Shown one piece after another: positions 1 through 8,163 of a stretch of DNA of 64,000 nt; the stretch's first letter is position 1; the number at the start of each line of letters is the position of its first letter. Made by a program: the position numbers and the translations under genes. The notes beneath the pieces are model-generated. The model was not told where the DNA came from. It did no database searches and saw only the letters and a list, made by a program, of their open reading frames with translations. The stretch spans positions 1,088,501 through 1,152,500 of the forward strand of contig NZ_VKKU01000002.1 of NCBI RefSeq assembly GCF_007280415.1, written 5' to 3'. The stretch is from Sphingorhabdus contaminans (GTDB lineage Bacteria > Pseudomonadota > Alphaproteobacteria > Sphingomonadales > Sphingomonadaceae).

Positions 1-105
1 GCCGCCCATGCACGTCTGGACCGATGGGCGGACGCCGAACATTGGATCCGGGAGAAACTGGTGGCAAATGAAGCCGCACCTGCTTTGGAAAAGGGATTGT
101 CATGA
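1..105 (+). CDS. C-terminal end of an unidentified protein (partial)
   Basis: An open frame enters at base 1 and runs 34 codons to a TGA at 103-105. That stop overlaps the ATG of the next gene as ATGA, the usual arrangement for coupled genes in this window, which supports a real upstream gene. The visible tail is polar and rich in Ala, Glu and Arg, and ends in a GLS tripeptide. It is too short to assign a family. The gene begins outside the window. Confidence 0.55.
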   Translation, partial: AAHARLDRWADAEHWIREKLVANEAAPALEKGLS

Positions 106-563
106 TTGAAGAAAAACTGGCCGAACTGGGCATCAGCCTGCCTGAACCTGCGGCGCCTGTCGCGTCATATGTACCAACGGTCGAAGCGAACGGGATGCTG
201 TATGTTTCGGGACAACTGCCCTTTGTCGATGGCAAGGTCGTGACCGGAAAGGTCGGCGACGCACGCAGCTTGGCCGATGGGCAACTCGCGGCCCGGGCAT
301 GCGGTATCATGCTGATCGCGCAGATGAAAAAGGCGTTGGGCGGCGATCTCGACCGGGTGGAACGGATCGTCAAACTGGGTGTGTTTGTGGCATCGACTGC
401 GGAATTTACCGATCAACCAGAGGTTGCAAATGGTGCGTCCGACCTGATGGAGGCTGTCTTTGGCGAGGCTGGAAAACATGCTCGTGCAGCGGTGTCGGTA
501 CCTGTCCTGCCGCGCGATGCTACTGTGGAAATCGATTGTGTCGTAAAGGTGCGCGCGAATTAA
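102..563 (+). CDS. RidA (YjgF/YER057c/UK114) family protein
   Basis: 153-aa protein of the RidA superfamily, whose founding members hydrolyse reactive enamine/imine intermediates released by PLP enzymes. The fold signature is visible: an N-terminal YVSGQLPF-type strand, a central helix with RACGIMLIAQ, and a C-terminal RAAVSVPVLPRDATVEID strand that normally carries the conserved substrate-binding Arg. At about 150 aa it is longer than canonical RidA (about 130 aa) and fits the YjgH-like/RidA-like subgroup. The ATG overlaps the preceding stop, and its own TAA overlaps the next ATG as TAATG, so three genes appear cotranscribed. The substrate cannot be told from sequence. Confidence 0.88.
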   Translation: MIEEKLAELGISLPEPAAPVASYVPTVEANGMLYVSGQLPFVDGKVVTGKVGDARSLADGQLAARACGIMLIAQMKKALGGDLDRVERIVKLGVFVASTAEFTDQPEVANGASDLMEAVFGEAGKHARAAVSVPVLPRDATVEIDCVVKVRAN

Positions 564-1696
564 TGGCCGATGGCGTTGCTGCCGAACTGTTGACCCGGGT
601 CAGCGATGTCCTGCCTGCCGAATGGGACGCACTCAACCCGCGTCGCAACCCCTTTGTCAGTCACGCCTTTCTGAGCGCGCTTGAAGAATCAGGCAGTGTC
701 GGACCGGGTACAGGCTGGTCGCCGGCGCCTCTGATCATCCGTGACGGGGCAGGCCATCCGGCAGCTGCGCTCCCCGCCTATTTGAAAACGCACAGCCAGG
801 GCGAATATGTGTTCGACCATCATTGGGCCGACGCCTTTGAACGGGCCGGCGGGCGCTATTATCCGAAACTGCAAGTAGCAGCGCCCTTTTCGCCTGTTCC
901 GGGTCCCAGATTGCTGATGCGCGATCCGGCGCAGGCGGCATCGCTGCTGGCGGCGGCGGAAGCGGTGGTGGATCAGAATGGTCTGTCTTCTGCCCATGCA
1001 ACTTTTATCGATAGTTCCGAGCTGGAATTTTATCGGGCGGCGGGGTGGTTGATCCGGATCGGAACGCAATTCCACTGGCAAAATCGGGACTATGGCAATT
1101 TCGACGATTTTCTGGCTGCCCTGTCTTCGCGCAAACGCAAGGCGATCCGGAAGGAACGTGTGGCGGCGCAGGCATCGGTCCGGATCGAACAAATTCCGGG
1201 GACCGAAATCACCACCGAAATGTGGGACGCCTTTTGGATTTTCTATCAGGATACCGGTGCTCGCAAATGGGGCCGTCCCTATCTCACGCGATCCTTTTTC
1301 GACATCATTGGCGACAGCATGAAGGACAGCATTGTCCTGTTCCTCGCCTATGACGACGCGACGCCTGTCGCCGGTGCGTTGAACTTCACCAGTCCGGACT
1401 GTTTATATGGCCGCTATTGGGGATGCACACGCGACATACCCTTTCTCCATTTCGAACTCTGCTATTATCAGGCGGTCGACTATGCGATTGCCCATGGCAT
1501 GCCGCGTGTCGAGGCCGGGGCGCAGGGCGAACACAAGCTCGCGCGGGGCTATGAGCCGGTGCCGACTTACTCCGCGCATTATATAGCCAATGGCGGCTTT
1601 CGCGCAGCGGTTGCCGATTTCCTGGAGCGCGAGACGCAGGCTATGGAGCGTGAGATAGAATTTCTGGGCGAAATGGGGCCGTTCAAGCGGCTTTGA
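563..1696 (+). CDS. FemAB-like GNAT acyltransferase (DUF482/peptidogalycan-biosynthesis family)
   Basis: 377-aa protein matching the DUF482/FemAB_like family of GNAT-fold acyltransferases, often annotated as a peptidoglycan biosynthesis protein although its reaction is not established. Recognisable parts are the N-terminal segment NPFVSHAFLSALEESG, the basic stretch SSRKRKAIRKER near residue 195, and the conserved C-terminal region VEAGAQGEHKLARGYEP. I place the start at the ATG in the TAATG overlap with the RidA gene. The frame stays open upstream, but that part only repeats RidA sequence in another frame. It is the last gene of the run; an 80-bp gap with an operator follows. Confidence 0.85.
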   Translation: MADGVAAELLTRVSDVLPAEWDALNPRRNPFVSHAFLSALEESGSVGPGTGWSPAPLIIRDGAGHPAAALPAYLKTHSQGEYVFDHHWADAFERAGGRYYPKLQVAAPFSPVPGPRLLMRDPAQAASLLAAAEAVVDQNGLSSAHATFIDSSELEFYRAAGWLIRIGTQFHWQNRDYGNFDDFLAALSSRKRKAIRKERVAAQASVRIEQIPGTEITTEMWDAFWIFYQDTGARKWGRPYLTRSFFDIIGDSMKDSIVLFLAYDDATPVAGALNFTSPDCLYGRYWGCTRDIPFLHFELCYYQAVDYAIAHGMPRVEAGAQGEHKLARGYEPVPTYSAHYIANGGFRAAVADFLERETQAMEREIEFLGEMGPFKRL

Positions 1697-1737
1697 TTTT
1701 TAAGGATCGGTACACAAAACGCCGCTTGCAATAACGG

Positions 1738-1757
1738 GTTTAATCGCGCAATTAAAC
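1738..1757. promoter_or_regulatory. Palindromic operator 1, probable TetR site
   Basis: The sequence GTTTAAT-N6-ATTAAAC is a perfect 7-bp inverted repeat around a C-GCGC-A centre, 19 bases before the acyl-CoA dehydrogenase start. Closely related palindromes lie at 8122-8141 and 12981-13000, each in front of another transcription unit of the same cluster, which also encodes a TetR protein at 11096-11734. Size and symmetry suit a TetR dimer. Binding is inferred, not shown. Confidence 0.6.
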
Positions 1758-1776
1758 GGGTAGAGAGGAATCAGCC

Positions 1777-2988
1777 ATGAGCAAACCAAGCCCCCAAGAA
1801 CTTGCCGATTTTGAAAAGCAATGCGACGCTTGGTTCGCCGAACATACGGTCCGCGATCCCGGATTCATGCTGCCACTGACCTTTATGGAAGTGTCCACCG
1901 ACCGGCAGTTTGACTTTCTGCGCGAATGGCAGCGCAAAGTATATGAGGCTGGCTATTTCGGCATGAGCTGGCCGACCGAATATGGCGGCTATGGAATGCA
2001 TCCCGAATATCAGCGGATCGCGACCCGCATCATGAAATCTCATGACGCGCCCATCATGATCAACGCGATTGCGAATGGGTGGACCGGTCCGCTCTTGCTC
2101 GACATCGGCCGGGAAGAGGACAAGCGGCGCTATATCAAACCGATGCTGAGCGCCGAGGAAATCTGGTGCCAGGGCTTTTCCGAGCCTGAGCATGGGTCGG
2201 ATCTCGGCTCTGCACAGACGAAAGCTGTGCGGGATGGCGACGAATATGTCATCAACGGATCGAAAATCTGGACCTCGCTGGGCGACCGCGCGGACTATAT
2301 GATCCTTCTCGCACGTACCTCGAATGACGGGCCCAGCAAATATGCAGGGCTGAGCTTTTTCCTCGCCCCGATGAAGATCCCCGGCGTGGAAACGCGGCGG
2401 CTGAAGAAACTGACCGGCGAATATGGTTTCACCCAATGTTTCTTTACCGACGCGCGCATTCCCGCATCGGGCCTTGTCGGTGAAGAGGGGCAGGGATGGA
2501 TGGTTGCGATGAAGACGCTGGAATATGAGCGCGGCGCAAAGGTTAATCCGGTCGGCGGCTATTTCGTCAAGGAAATGGACGTGATGAGTATCGTCGATTT
2601 TGCCCGCACGGCAAAACGGGGCGGCAAGCCGGTGCTTGATGATCCCGTCATGCGCGACAAGCTGGTTGAATATATGATCGACATTCAGGCGCTGAACCTG
2701 AATAACCAGCGCCGCCGCATGGCACCCTTGACCAGCGACCGGCCCATGGGCCTCGCCCTGATGAACAAGCTGGCGCGCACGGAATTGGTCCGCGAACTGA
2801 CGGAATTTTCGCTCCAGTTCCAGGGCAGCCGCGCAGGCTATTATGTCGGCGATGAAAATGCGGTCGACGACGGCTATTGGCACCGTTCTTATCTCAACAG
2901 CTTTTCTGCCACCATCGGTGGCGGCACCAGCCAGATTCAGAAGAATATCATTGGCGAACATGTGCTCGGATTACCCAAAGGGCGATAA
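1777..2988 (+). CDS. Acyl-CoA dehydrogenase
   Basis: 403-aa FAD-dependent acyl-CoA dehydrogenase, which introduces the alpha,beta double bond into an acyl-CoA. Visible features are the N-terminal helical domain, the central beta domain with WCQGFSEPEHGSDLGS (flavin and substrate contacts) and NGSKIWTS, and the C-terminal ATIGGGTSQIQKNIIGEHVLG signature. Its length and sequence resemble the FadE-type enzymes of steroid and other bulky-substrate pathways more than short-chain dehydrogenases. A good site (AGAGAGGAA) precedes the ATG. It is the first gene of an operon with crotonase, acyl-CoA synthetase, P450 and aldehyde dehydrogenase, under operator 1. The chain and ring specificity is unknown. 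Confidence 0.93.
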   Translation: MSKPSPQELADFEKQCDAWFAEHTVRDPGFMLPLTFMEVSTDRQFDFLREWQRKVYEAGYFGMSWPTEYGGYGMHPEYQRIATRIMKSHDAPIMINAIANGWTGPLLLDIGREEDKRRYIKPMLSAEEIWCQGFSEPEHGSDLGSAQTKAVRDGDEYVINGSKIWTSLGDRADYMILLARTSNDGPSKYAGLSFFLAPMKIPGVETRRLKKLTGEYGFTQCFFTDARIPASGLVGEEGQGWMVAMKTLEYERGAKVNPVGGYFVKEMDVMSIVDFARTAKRGGKPVLDDPVMRDKLVEYMIDIQALNLNNQRRRMAPLTSDRPMGLALMNKLARTELVRELTEFSLQFQGSRAGYYVGDENAVDDGYWHRSYLNSFSATIGGGTSQIQKNIIGEHVLGLPKGR

Positions 2989-3047
2989 TGCCCCCGCCCT
3001 ACCGGCCAACGAAAGGTCCGGGCGGCTATTATCAATTGGAGGATTGG

Positions 3048-3806
3048 ATGTCTGAAGTTTTGACCCAGACGCAAGACGGCGTTCTGATTATTACCATCAA
3101 CCGGCCCGAGGCGAAAAACGCGGTGAACCAAGCGGTAGCGCAAGGCGTTGCCGCAGCGATGGAGCAGCTTGACGGCGACAAAAGCTTGAACGCCGGAATC
3201 ATCACCGGCGCCGGTGGGACATTCTGTTCCGGTATGGATCTCAAGGCGTTTTTGAAAGGCGAATTGCCCAGCATAAAGGGCAAGGGTTTTGCAGGTTTCA
3301 TTGAATCCCCACCGGCCAAGCCGCTGATCGGGGCGGTAGAGGGATATGCTCTGGCAGGCGGTATGGAAATCGCCATCGCCTGCGACCTTTTGGTCGCCAA
3401 CAACCAAGCCCAATTCGGCATTCCCGAAGTAAAGCGCAGTCTTGTCGCAGCAGCGGGCGGGTTGCTGACTCTGCCTTCGATCATTGGCAAAAGAATGGCG
3501 ATGGAGCTTGCGTTGACGGGTGATTTCATTTCCGCGCAACGCGCTTATGAAATCGGCTTTGTAAACCGGCTGACAGAAGGTGCGGCCATCGACGCAGCTT
3601 TGGAACTTGCGTACAAGGTGGCGGCAAACGGCCCTCTTGCGTTGATTGCAACCAAAAGGGTCATCAACGAACGGCCGGACTGGAATTCGACGGAAATGTG
3701 GACCAAGCAGAGCGAAATCTGCGGACCCGTTTTCACGTCGAAAGATTCACGTGAAGGTGCCCTTGCCTTTGCCGAAAAGCGCAAACCCAACTGGCTGGGC
3801 GAATAA
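3048..3806 (+). CDS. Enoyl-CoA hydratase/isomerase (crotonase) family protein
   Basis: 252-aa crotonase-fold protein, expected to hydrate the enoyl-CoA made by the dehydrogenase upstream. It shows the entry INRPEAKNAVN, the oxyanion-hole segments GTFCSGMDLKAF and AVEGYALAGGMEIAIACD, and the downstream FGIPEVKRSLVAAAGG. I chose the ATG at 3048 because GGAGG lies five bases upstream and because crotonases start just before this strand. An in-frame ATG at 2988, in a TAATG overlap with the dehydrogenase stop, would add 20 proline/glycine-rich residues and remains a weaker alternative. Two bases separate it from the acyl-CoA synthetase. Confidence 0.92.
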   Translation: MSEVLTQTQDGVLIITINRPEAKNAVNQAVAQGVAAAMEQLDGDKSLNAGIITGAGGTFCSGMDLKAFLKGELPSIKGKGFAGFIESPPAKPLIGAVEGYALAGGMEIAIACDLLVANNQAQFGIPEVKRSLVAAAGGLLTLPSIIGKRMAMELALTGDFISAQRAYEIGFVNRLTEGAAIDAALELAYKVAANGPLALIATKRVINERPDWNSTEMWTKQSEICGPVFTSKDSREGALAFAEKRKPNWLGE

Positions 3807-3808
3807 GC

Positions 3809-5335
3809 ATGGGACATCCCGTTGTTCATGCCGCAGCTTTCCCCGACAAAGCGGCCGTCATCATGGCGGGATCGGGCGAAACCGTCAGTTATCGCGAACT
3901 GGATGAACGATCCAACCAGTGCGCCCATCTGTTCCGTTCATTGGGTCTGGGTCACGGGGACACCGTCGCCATATGCCTTGAGAACCGGGCGGAATTTTTC
4001 GACCTGGTGTGGGGCGCACAGCGCGCAGGGCTGATCTATGTGGCAATCAGTTGCCGCCTTACCGCTTCGGAAATCGACTACATCCTGAAAGATAGCGGCT
4101 CTGCCGTGCTTTTTGCCTCACCTTATCTGGGGGCCACGCTGGACCAGCTGCAGGCTCCTGTGAAACGTTACATATTGGGCGGCCAACATGCAGGATGGGA
4201 ATCCTATGAAGCCGCTGTGTCGGCGATGCCCAAAACGGCAATTCCGGATGAACGGGCCGGGACCGATATGCTCTACAGCTCGGGGACGACCGGGCAACCC
4301 AAAGGCGTGCGCTTTCCATTGCCAGAGGACCCCGACATCGCCTCGCCCAATGCGCTCTCCGGTCTGGCTGCGATGGCGTTCAAATTTTCAGGCAACAGCA
4401 TCTATCTCTCGCCAGCCCCCCTCTATCATGCCGCTCCTTTGCGCTGGTGCATCGCGGTTCACCGGCTTGGCGGTACTGTCGTCGTCATGGAAAAATTCGA
4501 TCCGGAAGCCGCGCTTGCAGCTATCCAGAAATATAAGATCAATGCCAGCCAATGGGTGCCAACCCATTTTGCCCGGATGTTGAAGCTGCCAGCCGATGTG
4601 CGCAACGCCTATGATGTTTCGTCACTGGAAACCGCCGTCCATGCCGCAGCACCATGTCCGATTCCTATCAAAGAGGCGATGATCGAATGGTGGGGACCAG
4701 TACTGCGCGAATATTATGCCGGCACCGAAGGTCAGGGCATCACTTTCATTTCCAGTGAAGAATGGCTGACACATAAGGGGTCCGTTGGACGCCCGCTCAA
4801 CGCTGTAATACATATTTGCGATGAAAATGGTGACGATGTCGAAACAGGCCAGGAAGGCACCGTCTTTTTCGAAAGCGCAGCCAAGTTCAGCTACCATAAC
4901 GACCCTGAGAAAACGAAGAACGCCACCAACAAGCATGGCTGGACGACTTTGGGTGATGTGGGGCGGCTGGATGAGGAAGGCTATCTTTACCTCACTGACC
5001 GCAAGAGTTTCATGATCATTTCGGGCGGTGTGAACATCTATCCGCAGGAAATCGAAAACCACCTCGTCACCCATCCGAAGGTTCGTGATGTCGCGGTCAT
5101 CGGCGGGCCGCATGAGGAAATGGGTGAAGAGGTGATCGCTGTGGTCCAGCCACTCGATATGGCTGAAGCCGGTGATTCCCTGCGGGACGAACTGACCGCT
5201 TATGCGCGGGAAAAATTGTCGGGGATCAAAATTCCGCGACGGATCGATTTCCGGGAAGAGCTACCCCGTCACGACACAGGCAAATTGTACAAGCGCCTGT
5301 TGCGAGACGAATATTGGGCCGAGAAAAAGGCGTGA
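3809..5335 (+). CDS. Acyl-CoA synthetase (AMP-forming, ANL superfamily)
   Basis: 508-aa adenylate-forming CoA ligase that activates a carboxylic acid through an acyl-AMP. All core motifs are present: the phosphate-binding loop YSSGTTGQPKGV at about residue 151, the YYAGTEGQG adenine motif, the LGDVGRLDEEGYLYLTDR hinge, and the C-terminal ISGGVNIYPQEIE and GKLYKR segment with the catalytic Lys. It starts two bases after the crotonase stop, and its stop overlaps the P450 GTG. In this operon it probably activates the acid produced by the P450 and aldehyde dehydrogenase. The acid itself is not identifiable. Confidence 0.93.
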   Translation: MGHPVVHAAAFPDKAAVIMAGSGETVSYRELDERSNQCAHLFRSLGLGHGDTVAICLENRAEFFDLVWGAQRAGLIYVAISCRLTASEIDYILKDSGSAVLFASPYLGATLDQLQAPVKRYILGGQHAGWESYEAAVSAMPKTAIPDERAGTDMLYSSGTTGQPKGVRFPLPEDPDIASPNALSGLAAMAFKFSGNSIYLSPAPLYHAAPLRWCIAVHRLGGTVVVMEKFDPEAALAAIQKYKINASQWVPTHFARMLKLPADVRNAYDVSSLETAVHAAAPCPIPIKEAMIEWWGPVLREYYAGTEGQGITFISSEEWLTHKGSVGRPLNAVIHICDENGDDVETGQEGTVFFESAAKFSYHNDPEKTKNATNKHGWTTLGDVGRLDEEGYLYLTDRKSFMIISGGVNIYPQEIENHLVTHPKVRDVAVIGGPHEEMGEEVIAVVQPLDMAEAGDSLRDELTAYAREKLSGIKIPRRIDFREELPRHDTGKLYKRLLRDEYWAEKKA

Positions 5336-6618
5336 GTGCAGGCCCGAAAATACCACCCGATCTGGCGGCGACGATCGTCGATCCGCTGGCCTTTGGCGCT
5401 TGGCAACCGCTGTTGGATGCCTATGCGACGCTGCGCCGTGAGGCACCGATCGCTCTTGCGGAAATTCCGGGTTACCGGCCGTTCTGGGTGGTGACACGGC
5501 ATGCGGATATTCTGAAGATCAGTAAAGACAATACGACATTCCTCAACAATCCCGCGACGGTTGTTCTGGCCCCGATCATGGCCGAAATGTTTGTGTCGCA
5601 CCTTATGAACGGCAGCCCGCATCTGGTAAAATCGCTTGTCCAGATGGATGCGCCGGAGCATCCCAAATACCGGCGGTTGACGCAGGACTGGTTCATGCCG
5701 GCCAATCTGAAAACGATCGAGGCAAATATCCGCACCATCGCCAAAGCCTCGGTCGATAAAATGCTGGCCATGGGGAACGAGTGTGACTTCGCGCGGGATG
5801 TTGCGTCCATGTACCCCTTGCACGTGGTCATGGAATTGCTGGGCGTTCCCGAAAGCGATGAACCGCTGATGCTCAAACTGACGCAAGAGCTGTTCGGTGG
5901 CCAGGACCCTGATCTGAACAGAACGCGGGCGGTACAGATGTCGGCTGAAGACGCTGCCAAGATCATGGCCCAGACTGTTGCCGATTTTAATGCCTATTTC
6001 GAAGCGATGGCGCAGGATCGCCGGGCAAATCCGCGACAGGACCTTGCCACCATCATTGCGACCGGGATGATCGACGGTGCGCCGATTCCCGATTATGAAA
6101 GCGCAGGCTATTATACGATCGTTGCGACAGCAGGCCATGATACGACATCGGCTTCGACCGCCGGTGCCATGTGGGCGCTGGCGCAGGATCCGGATCAGTT
6201 TGCAAAGGTAAAGGCGGATCGCACATTATTGCCCGGTTTGATCGAGGAAGCCATCCGCTGGACGACTCCCGTGCAGCATTTCATGCGGACGGTGGCGACA
6301 GATACCGAGGTGGGAGGCATCGCCATGAAAGCCGGCGACTGGCTGATGCTTTGCTATATCTCCGGAAATTATGATGAGTCGGTGTTCCCCGAGCCGGAAC
6401 GCTTTGATGCCACGCGCAGTCCCAACCGGCATATTGCCTTTGGTTCGGGCGCACATCAATGTCTCGGCTTGCATCTTGCCCGATTGGAGATGAAGATATT
6501 GTTCGAAGAATTACTCGACCGGCTGGATTCGGTCGAACTTGCTGGCGAACCAAAGCGGTCGCAATCGACTTTTGTTGGTGGACCGAAAACATTACCGCTG
6601 CGCTTCAAAGCAGCTTGA
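5332..6618 (+). CDS. Cytochrome P450
   Basis: 428-aa soluble bacterial class I cytochrome P450. The I-helix oxygen-activation motif AGHDTTSAS, the K-helix ExxR (EEAIR) and the heme loop FGSGAHQCLG, with the axial Cys at about residue 377, are intact. There is no membrane anchor, so it is cytoplasmic. I use the GTG at 5332, which overlaps the preceding stop as GTGA; an ATG at 5314 would add six residues read from synthetase codons. No ferredoxin or ferredoxin reductase gene is in the cluster, so its electron donor must be encoded elsewhere. With the neighbouring aldehyde dehydrogenase and CoA ligase, a terminal or side-chain hydroxylation role is likely. Confidence 0.93.
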   Translation: MSAGPKIPPDLAATIVDPLAFGAWQPLLDAYATLRREAPIALAEIPGYRPFWVVTRHADILKISKDNTTFLNNPATVVLAPIMAEMFVSHLMNGSPHLVKSLVQMDAPEHPKYRRLTQDWFMPANLKTIEANIRTIAKASVDKMLAMGNECDFARDVASMYPLHVVMELLGVPESDEPLMLKLTQELFGGQDPDLNRTRAVQMSAEDAAKIMAQTVADFNAYFEAMAQDRRANPRQDLATIIATGMIDGAPIPDYESAGYYTIVATAGHDTTSASTAGAMWALAQDPDQFAKVKADRTLLPGLIEEAIRWTTPVQHFMRTVATDTEVGGIAMKAGDWLMLCYISGNYDESVFPEPERFDATRSPNRHIAFGSGAHQCLGLHLARLEMKILFEELLDRLDSVELAGEPKRSQSTFVGGPKTLPLRFKAA

Positions 6619-6636
6619 ACGAGAGAGGATGCTCCC

Positions 6637-8058
6637 ATGGTAACGCAGTATAAAAATCTTATTGGCGGCGAACTGGTCGACAACGGAAAATGGATTGATG
6701 TCGTCAATCCGGCGAACGAACAGGTTATCGGACAGGTTCCCGATTGCGGTCAGGCCGAACTCGATAAAGCCGTTGCGGCGGCGCGCGCCGCATTCCCCAA
6801 GTGGAAAAAGACAAGCGTGGAGGAACGGCGCGCCTGTTTTGCGAAAATGGCCGACGCCATCAAGGCAAATAGCGATGAATTGATGCGTCTTCTGACAAGC
6901 GAGCAGGGCAAGCCCCATATGCAGGCTGGCAGTGAAATTGCCGGTTGTGTTGGCATGACACGGGCGCTGCCGACGCTGAATCTCGAAGAGAAGATCAGCG
7001 AAGACAGCGACAAGCGTCTTAGCCGTACCCGCCGGGTTCCGGTGGGCGTCGTAGGGGGCATTGTGCCGTGGAATTTCCCGGTACTGATGGCTGTGCAAAA
7101 GATTGTGCCGGCCTTGCTGTCCGGCTGCACCATGGTCCTGAAGCCTTCGCCTTTCACGCCGCTTGCAACATTGCGGATGGCCGAACTGATTGCCGATGTG
7201 TTCCCCGCAGGCGTTCTCAACATCATTACCGGTGGCGATGCTCTCGGGCCGTTGCTGACGTCGCATCCGGACATCGACAAGATCACATTCACCGGTTCGA
7301 CCGCCACGGGCAAGCGCGTGATGGAATCGGCGTCGAAAGATCTGAAACGCATCACGCTCGAACTTGGCGGAAATGATGCCGCGATCGTGTTGCCGGATGC
7401 AGATGTCGCCAAGGTCGCCGAAAAGCTATTCTGGGCGAGCTTCTACAATGCCGGTCAGGTCTGCATCGCGGCGAAGCGCATTTATATCCACGAAGATATC
7501 TATGACGAGCTTTCGGCAGCGATCGCGGCCTATGGTGCTGCTGTGAAAGTCGGTGACGGTGCGGAGCAGGGCACGGCTATCGGTCCGATCCAGAACAAGC
7601 AGCAATATAACCGCGTTCTGGAACTGATCGCCGATGCCAAGGAAAAGGGATATAAATTCCTGATCGGTGGCGACCATGATCCGTCCATTCCCGGCTATTT
7701 TGTTCCTGTAACGGTACTCGATAACCCGCCCGAAGACGCGCGCATCGTAGCCGAAGAACAATTTGGTCCTGTCATGCCGCTGATGAAATTCTCGTCGGTC
7801 GATGAAGTCATCAGTCGCGCCAATGCGTCCGATTATGGCTTGGCCGGTTCGATCTGGACCAGCAACCCCGAAGCCGCCGTTGAAGTTGCAGAGCAGTTGG
7901 AGACCGGTACGGTCTGGATCAACGAGTCGATGCATCTCGCCCCCAACGCCCCCTTTGCCGGTCACAAGCAATCGGGCTTCGGTGCGGAATTGGGCGAAGA
8001 AGGCTTGTTGGAATTCACCTATCCGCAAGTCATCACCATCGCGCGGGAAGCCGCCTGA
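6637..8058 (+). CDS. NAD(P)-dependent aldehyde dehydrogenase
   Basis: 473-aa aldehyde dehydrogenase oxidising an aldehyde to its acid. It contains the VVGGIVPWNFPV nucleotide-site strand, the catalytic general base in ITLELGGNDAAIV, and the nucleophile in NAGQVCIAAKR at about residue 281. It lies 18 bp after the P450 with a GAGAGGA ribosome site, and is the last gene of the first operon before a 105-bp gap holding a palindrome and operator 2. The likely job is to oxidise the aldehyde formed after P450 hydroxylation, supplying the acid for the CoA ligase. The alcohol-oxidising step would then need the SDR or another enzyme. Confidence 0.93.
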   Translation: MVTQYKNLIGGELVDNGKWIDVVNPANEQVIGQVPDCGQAELDKAVAAARAAFPKWKKTSVEERRACFAKMADAIKANSDELMRLLTSEQGKPHMQAGSEIAGCVGMTRALPTLNLEEKISEDSDKRLSRTRRVPVGVVGGIVPWNFPVLMAVQKIVPALLSGCTMVLKPSPFTPLATLRMAELIADVFPAGVLNIITGGDALGPLLTSHPDIDKITFTGSTATGKRVMESASKDLKRITLELGGNDAAIVLPDADVAKVAEKLFWASFYNAGQVCIAAKRIYIHEDIYDELSAAIAAYGAAVKVGDGAEQGTAIGPIQNKQQYNRVLELIADAKEKGYKFLIGGDHDPSIPGYFVPVTVLDNPPEDARIVAEEQFGPVMPLMKFSSVDEVISRANASDYGLAGSIWTSNPEAAVEVAEQLETGTVWINESMHLAPNAPFAGHKQSGFGAELGEEGLLEFTYPQVITIAREAA

Positions 8059-8065
8059 GCCGGCC

Positions 8066-8085
8066 TCACCCTTTTGTCAGGGTGA
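8066..8085. repeat. Short dispersed-type palindrome TCACCCT...AGGGTGA
   Basis: A 7-bp perfect inverted repeat, TCACCCT and AGGGTGA, with a 6-base loop sits just after the aldehyde dehydrogenase stop. No T-run follows, so a simple intrinsic terminator is not supported. The same core recurs at 9352-9382. It resembles the extragenic palindromes scattered in sphingomonad genomes, which is recalled rather than searched. Confidence 0.5.
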
Positions 8086-8121
8086 AGCATGACAATCTCA
8101 ACTTGACTCTCCTCGGCCAAA

Positions 8122-8141
8122 GTTTAATCGTCTGATTAAAT
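8122..8141. promoter_or_regulatory. Palindromic operator 2, probable TetR site
   Basis: GTTTAAT-N6-ATTAAAT, with a perfect TTTAAT/ATTAAA core, lies 23 bases before the thiolase start. It shares the half-sites, the 6-base spacer and the CG after the left arm with operator 1 at 1738-1757. The thiolase operon it precedes ends with the tetR gene, so the regulator would control its own synthesis. Confidence 0.6.
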
Positions 8142-8163
8142 TTTGACCCATAGGAGAGTGAAG

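Noticed and set aside
2988..3047. Twenty-residue N-terminal extension of the first crotonase from the TAATG overlap
   Set aside because: A strong GGAGG sits five bases before the ATG at 3048, and the extension (Pro/Gly/Tyr-rich) lacks crotonase similarity.
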